The translations under genes and the position numbers were made by a program. 64,000 nucleotides of DNA from Panulirus ornatus (taxonomy: Eukaryota; Arthropoda; Malacostraca; Decapoda; Palinuridae). Below the pieces are notes generated by a model. That model had not been told where the DNA came from, did no database searches, and worked only from the letters and a program-made list of their open reading frames with translations. Location: contig NC_092239.1 in the NCBI RefSeq assembly GCF_036320965.1, forward strand, positions 3,398,320 through 3,462,319, given 5' to 3'. Of the stretch, positions 60,926 through 64,000 are shown piece after piece; the stretch's first letter is position 1, and each line of letters begins with the position of its first letter.

Positions 60926-61684
60926 AATCTCTAAGGGTCATTGTAAATTTCTGAAGTATCTTCGTGATAATATTAGAGGGAAATAAATTCAAACATCCTC
61001 TTGTAGTGACAATGGTTGGCCCAGTTTATGTTGCCTCTCGCTCACCCAAATTGATATCTTCAAAAGTCCTCCCCCCCCCCCCCCTTTCCCTTCAAGATTT
61101 ATACTCTCTGTGTTCATCACTAGTTAAACCTGGTTGGTAGTGACGACGGCGTCATAGCGAGAACACGCCTTCGACTCCCTCCCTCCCTCCCCAACCGACC
61201 CCTTGCGCCACACAACCCAGATATACTACTCCAGAACACGAAGCAACCTCCGCCTTTAGCATGTACCTTGTCCAGTATGTTGGCGAAGTATATTGAGCAT
61301 ATCCCGCCTGAATATGGTCGGAGAGGGGGAGGTCAGATCTCATAGGATCTTCACTATATTACTTCATCTCTGAATACATGCTGAAGGCATTTGTAATACT
61401 GAAGTTATAGTGTACGTAACTCACGTCTCCTTGTCGAAGGGGTTGGGGTATTCTAGTGTGGAGTTAAGGTCGTGGGATTTAGTGAGTTATAAGATGATCG
61501 TACATAATGGGTTCTTAGTGCTAGGAGGAAGAGAGGGTTTAGTACCTATGTTTGGAGGGGCAGGACAACACCTTCAGGAGATTACGTCTCATGCTCTTGA
61601 GTGCATCTTAGGCTCCCACTCAAGGGATGTGACTTGCCATTCGAGGCGTCTTTGTTCCGCGTCCAGGGAGATGTAGCCTTTCCT

Positions 61685-61922
61685 GTGAAGGGCTAAACCC
61701 TTGAGTACGATGGTGAGGCCACGAGCACGACAGTACGACTCTTGAGTACGATGACCTGTTCTTTGTCACTCCATCGTGCTAAAGGGTTATACCGTAGTGC
61801 TCAAGAGTCGTACAGCAATGCTCATGGGGTCGTACCGTCGTGCTCAAGAGTCGTACAGTAATGCTCATGGGGTCGTACCGTCGTGCTCAAGAGTCGTACA
61901 GTAATACTCATGGGGTCGAGCT
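61685..61922 (-). repeat. GAGCACGACGGTACG family, third array
   Basis: Units CTCAAGAGTCGTACAGTAAT and GCTCATGGGGTCGTACCGTC alternate (about 38-39 bp composite) after single inverted units at 61698-61760. Same core as at 20.2 and 38.3 kb. Confidence 0.8.
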
Positions 61923-62094
61923 GCCTACTGAAGAGAATGATGACTTAGGTTGGGAAGGCAACGTCTCCTCCGTTAGAGTAATGGGCCGTCCACACAACAC
62001 GATCATCACTAGCACGACGAAAGACATAACTAACTTACGCTTGGATGAACCTCGTCAAAGGAAACTAACAGTTATGGTGAACGTACAGAAGGAC

Positions 62095-62097
<3 letters not shown>

Positions 62098-62170
<73 letters not shown>
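62098..62170. repeat. (TA)36 microsatellite
   Basis: About 120 bp downstream, GACTCATAGGAATAT (62289-62303) repeats the end word of the 42.2-kb element. Confidence 0.97.
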
Positions 62171-62171
<1 letters not shown>

Positions 62172-62303
62172 AGGAACAGATTTGAGACATCATTAGAGCA
62201 TGTCCAGAGGAGGGAAAGTGATGTACAGTCTTCATGCAACATCGTAAGGCTGTTTGCCTGTTTATCACACTGCAGGTAGCCGTATATATAGACTCATAGG
62301 AAT

Positions 62304-62832
62304 ATATTTATATATATTAGCCGCTCCACGGATCGTAAGATGAACTACATTCCAGTGATTTAACAAGATTCCTTGCGTCTCTAAGCGTCATATAAGATCG
62401 TGTAACCATCTTAACGTCACAGAGGACCCAATACCCTATTCATCGGAGGACCTTCCATCCACCTTGTGGTCAGCCACACGACATAACGTGTAACTTTACC
62501 GTGAGGGACTTTATTAATGACTCTGTATGCATGGCTTGTGTCTCCTGATGCCTGTAACAGTGTTGTGGGCACTTTCAAACCACCACATGCCTCTCGAACA
62601 ACACGAAGGGTCATTTCAATAGCACTATGAACCCCTCTCAAGAGTTCAGACGTGTTCATCATAGTATTGATGTTCTTAAAGCACATTACTATATGGGTAA
62701 TGGTGCTCCTCATTTGTCACGGGTTATACAAGAAATATCATGTTCCCAGTTCTTAACAGTCGTTTAGGAGACATAGTATAAGGTAGGACATCTGAAGGAC
62801 CCTGTTGTCGACAGCATATGTGAACCTGAGCT

Positions 62833-62835
<3 letters not shown>
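62304..62835. other. Unrecognised segment with a 99-codon minus frame
   Basis: The minus frame 62713-62417 has mixed composition but no motif I know, and no splice or family support. Left as non-coding. Confidence 0.3.
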
Positions 62836-62870
<35 letters not shown>

Positions 62871-62922
62871 AGCAGAGACATGATACACATACACAAGCTT
62901 AAGGAACGGGAGAAGACCAGTA

Positions 62923-63013
<91 letters not shown>
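62836..63013. repeat. (TG)17 and (CT)42 tracts
   Basis: TG at 62836-62868 and CT at 62929-63013. Confidence 0.97.
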
Positions 63014-63016
<3 letters not shown>

Positions 63017-63282
63017 CAACACTCAAATAAGTAATCACAGTGATGTAGGTGGAGGAGGGAGGCCTGAACACACTCTGGGGGACCAGTTGACAAGAAGGAT
63101 GTTCCCTCTACAGACGGAGGGTCCTGTGAATGCCAATGGCTCCGTCGATGGTAATAAAGGATACGCTGGACGCACACGAGTCCTGTAGGATGTAATAAGG
63201 ATACTCATCACATACCACAGGCCGAGGGAACCTAGCAGGGGTGACTGAGAGAGTTAAGGGTCACTTGGTAATAAGATGAATG

Positions 63283-63440
63283 TCCCTTTGAGTATGTGTG
63301 TATACACGTGTGATTACCATTAATGTGTTGTGGGAAAAGAGTTTTACACTTGTGTTGCTCCTTCGCTTAACCTTGTATGTATCATTGCTTATGTTCATAC
63401 ATATACAAACACACCCAGGTTTGTGCCAGGTACGTTTCTT
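63283..63440 (-). mobile_element. tRNA-derived SINE, 3' half, copy 4
   Basis: Matches the 3' half of the 40.9-kb copy in the same orientation: the GTGATTACC end, GTTTTACACTTGTGTTGC, AACCTTGTATGTATCAT and CACACCCAGGTTTGTGCCAG all line up. The tRNA-like head is absent and a (GT)n tract begins shortly beyond it at 63471. Confidence 0.6.
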
Positions 63441-63469
63441 TGTATGTGTTTCCATGTATGCATGTATAG

Positions 63470-63470
<1 letters not shown>

Positions 63471-63543
<73 letters not shown>
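63471..63543. repeat. (GT)36 microsatellite
   Basis: One ATG break at 63515. Confidence 0.97.
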
Positions 63544-63544
<1 letters not shown>

Positions 63545-63664
63545 AAGTCTTAAATTTTCAAAGCGTTTAAACCCTTACTCCCTCAGCGATCAAGTCATTC
63601 TACGCTCCACCATAAAACTAGTTTCTAACATATTCCACTTGCCCAAAATGCCATGTTCCCTTAA

Positions 63665-63935
63665 GTCGTTAAGTACTAATTGTTGTTTACACAACTACCA
63701 TGCGTTATTTCCCTAACTACCATGCGTTATTTACATAAGTACCATTTGTGATATTTACTTCAACGCCATTCATTGTTTTCGGAACTACCATGCGGCATTT
63801 ACTTAAGTACCATCCGTTATTTAAGTACTGTGCGTTCGTAATAAGACTACCATGAGTTGTTTGCTTAAATGCCATTTGTTACTCACTTAAGAACCATTCG
63901 TTGTTTGTTTGATACCATTGTTATTTACTTCAGTG
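63665..63935 (+). repeat. Degenerate about 25-bp array CTACCATGCGTTATTTAC
   Basis: About eleven diverged units of AACTACCATGCGTTATTTAC type with 23-27 bp spacing. Confidence 0.7.
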
Positions 63936-64000
63936 CTTCATCATCTCACCCCGCACCTTACCCTCCTCTGACGTGAGCAAATGTGACACTGAGTCTCTTC

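Larger units (their letters stand above)
56860..61684. other. Intergenic downstream of the CUB gene
   Basis: C-rich stretch at 57360-57560 (CTCC and CCCCA words), CA tract at 58123, single GAGCACGACGG-like unit at 58345-58380, a tRNA-like arm at 60.9 kb. No gene recognised. Confidence 0.45.

Noticed and set aside
62417..62713. 99-codon minus frame with mixed composition
   Set aside because: No motif, homology cue, or splice support; length is within chance for AT-moderate DNA.

Overview
This is eukaryotic DNA. There are no bacterial operons. The only clear gene is split by twelve GT-AG introns. About forty long dinucleotide microsatellites, more than a dozen minisatellites and several families of decayed retroelements fill the rest. 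The style of repeats (very long TC, TG and TA tracts, a tRNA-derived SINE with an internal TG tract, a Penelope-like end sequence lying against a TA tract) and an arthropod-type CUB protein point to a decapod crustacean, probably a crab or close relative. The species cannot be named from the sequence alone.

Layout. 1-49.2 kb is intergenic or deep intronic DNA. It holds a dead non-LTR reverse transcriptase (11.7-12.2 kb), two aspartic-protease-like retroelement remnants (22.6-23.5 kb), SINE copies (25.8, 39.6 and 40.9 kb), a roughly 150-bp dispersed repeat (3.1, 8.9, 14.2, 27.0 and 35.0 kb), and minisatellites of 20, 21, 23, 26, 30, 33, 42, 53 and 70 bp units. Three GC/CpG-rich patches with promoter-like boxes (10.7-11.1, 13.5-13.6 and 31.95-32.3 kb) have no recognisable gene attached. 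At 42.2 kb, on the minus strand and beside a TA tract, a conserved decapod repeat carries a motif set that fits a small type I hammerhead ribozyme.

49.66-55.92 kb (+) is the one gene I can reconstruct completely: 13 coding exons, 1809 nt, 602 residues. It encodes a secreted protein with a signal peptide, a Gly-rich then Thr-rich linker, one canonical CUB domain and two divergent CUB-like domains of a type common in arthropod proteins of unknown function. Every intron has consensus GT-AG ends and the phases join without a frameshift, so the model is strong. 56-64 kb is again intergenic DNA with microsatellites, a small copy of a dispersed 'CTTGAGCACGACGGTACGA' repeat family, a SINE 3' half and a degenerate 25-bp tandem array at the window end.

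Most long open frames in the window are simple repeats read through without stops, not genes. The features most worth following are the hammerhead-like element, the SINE whose body contains the TG tract, the dispersed minisatellite family that appears with different periods at distant loci, and the tandem splice donors of the CUB gene.
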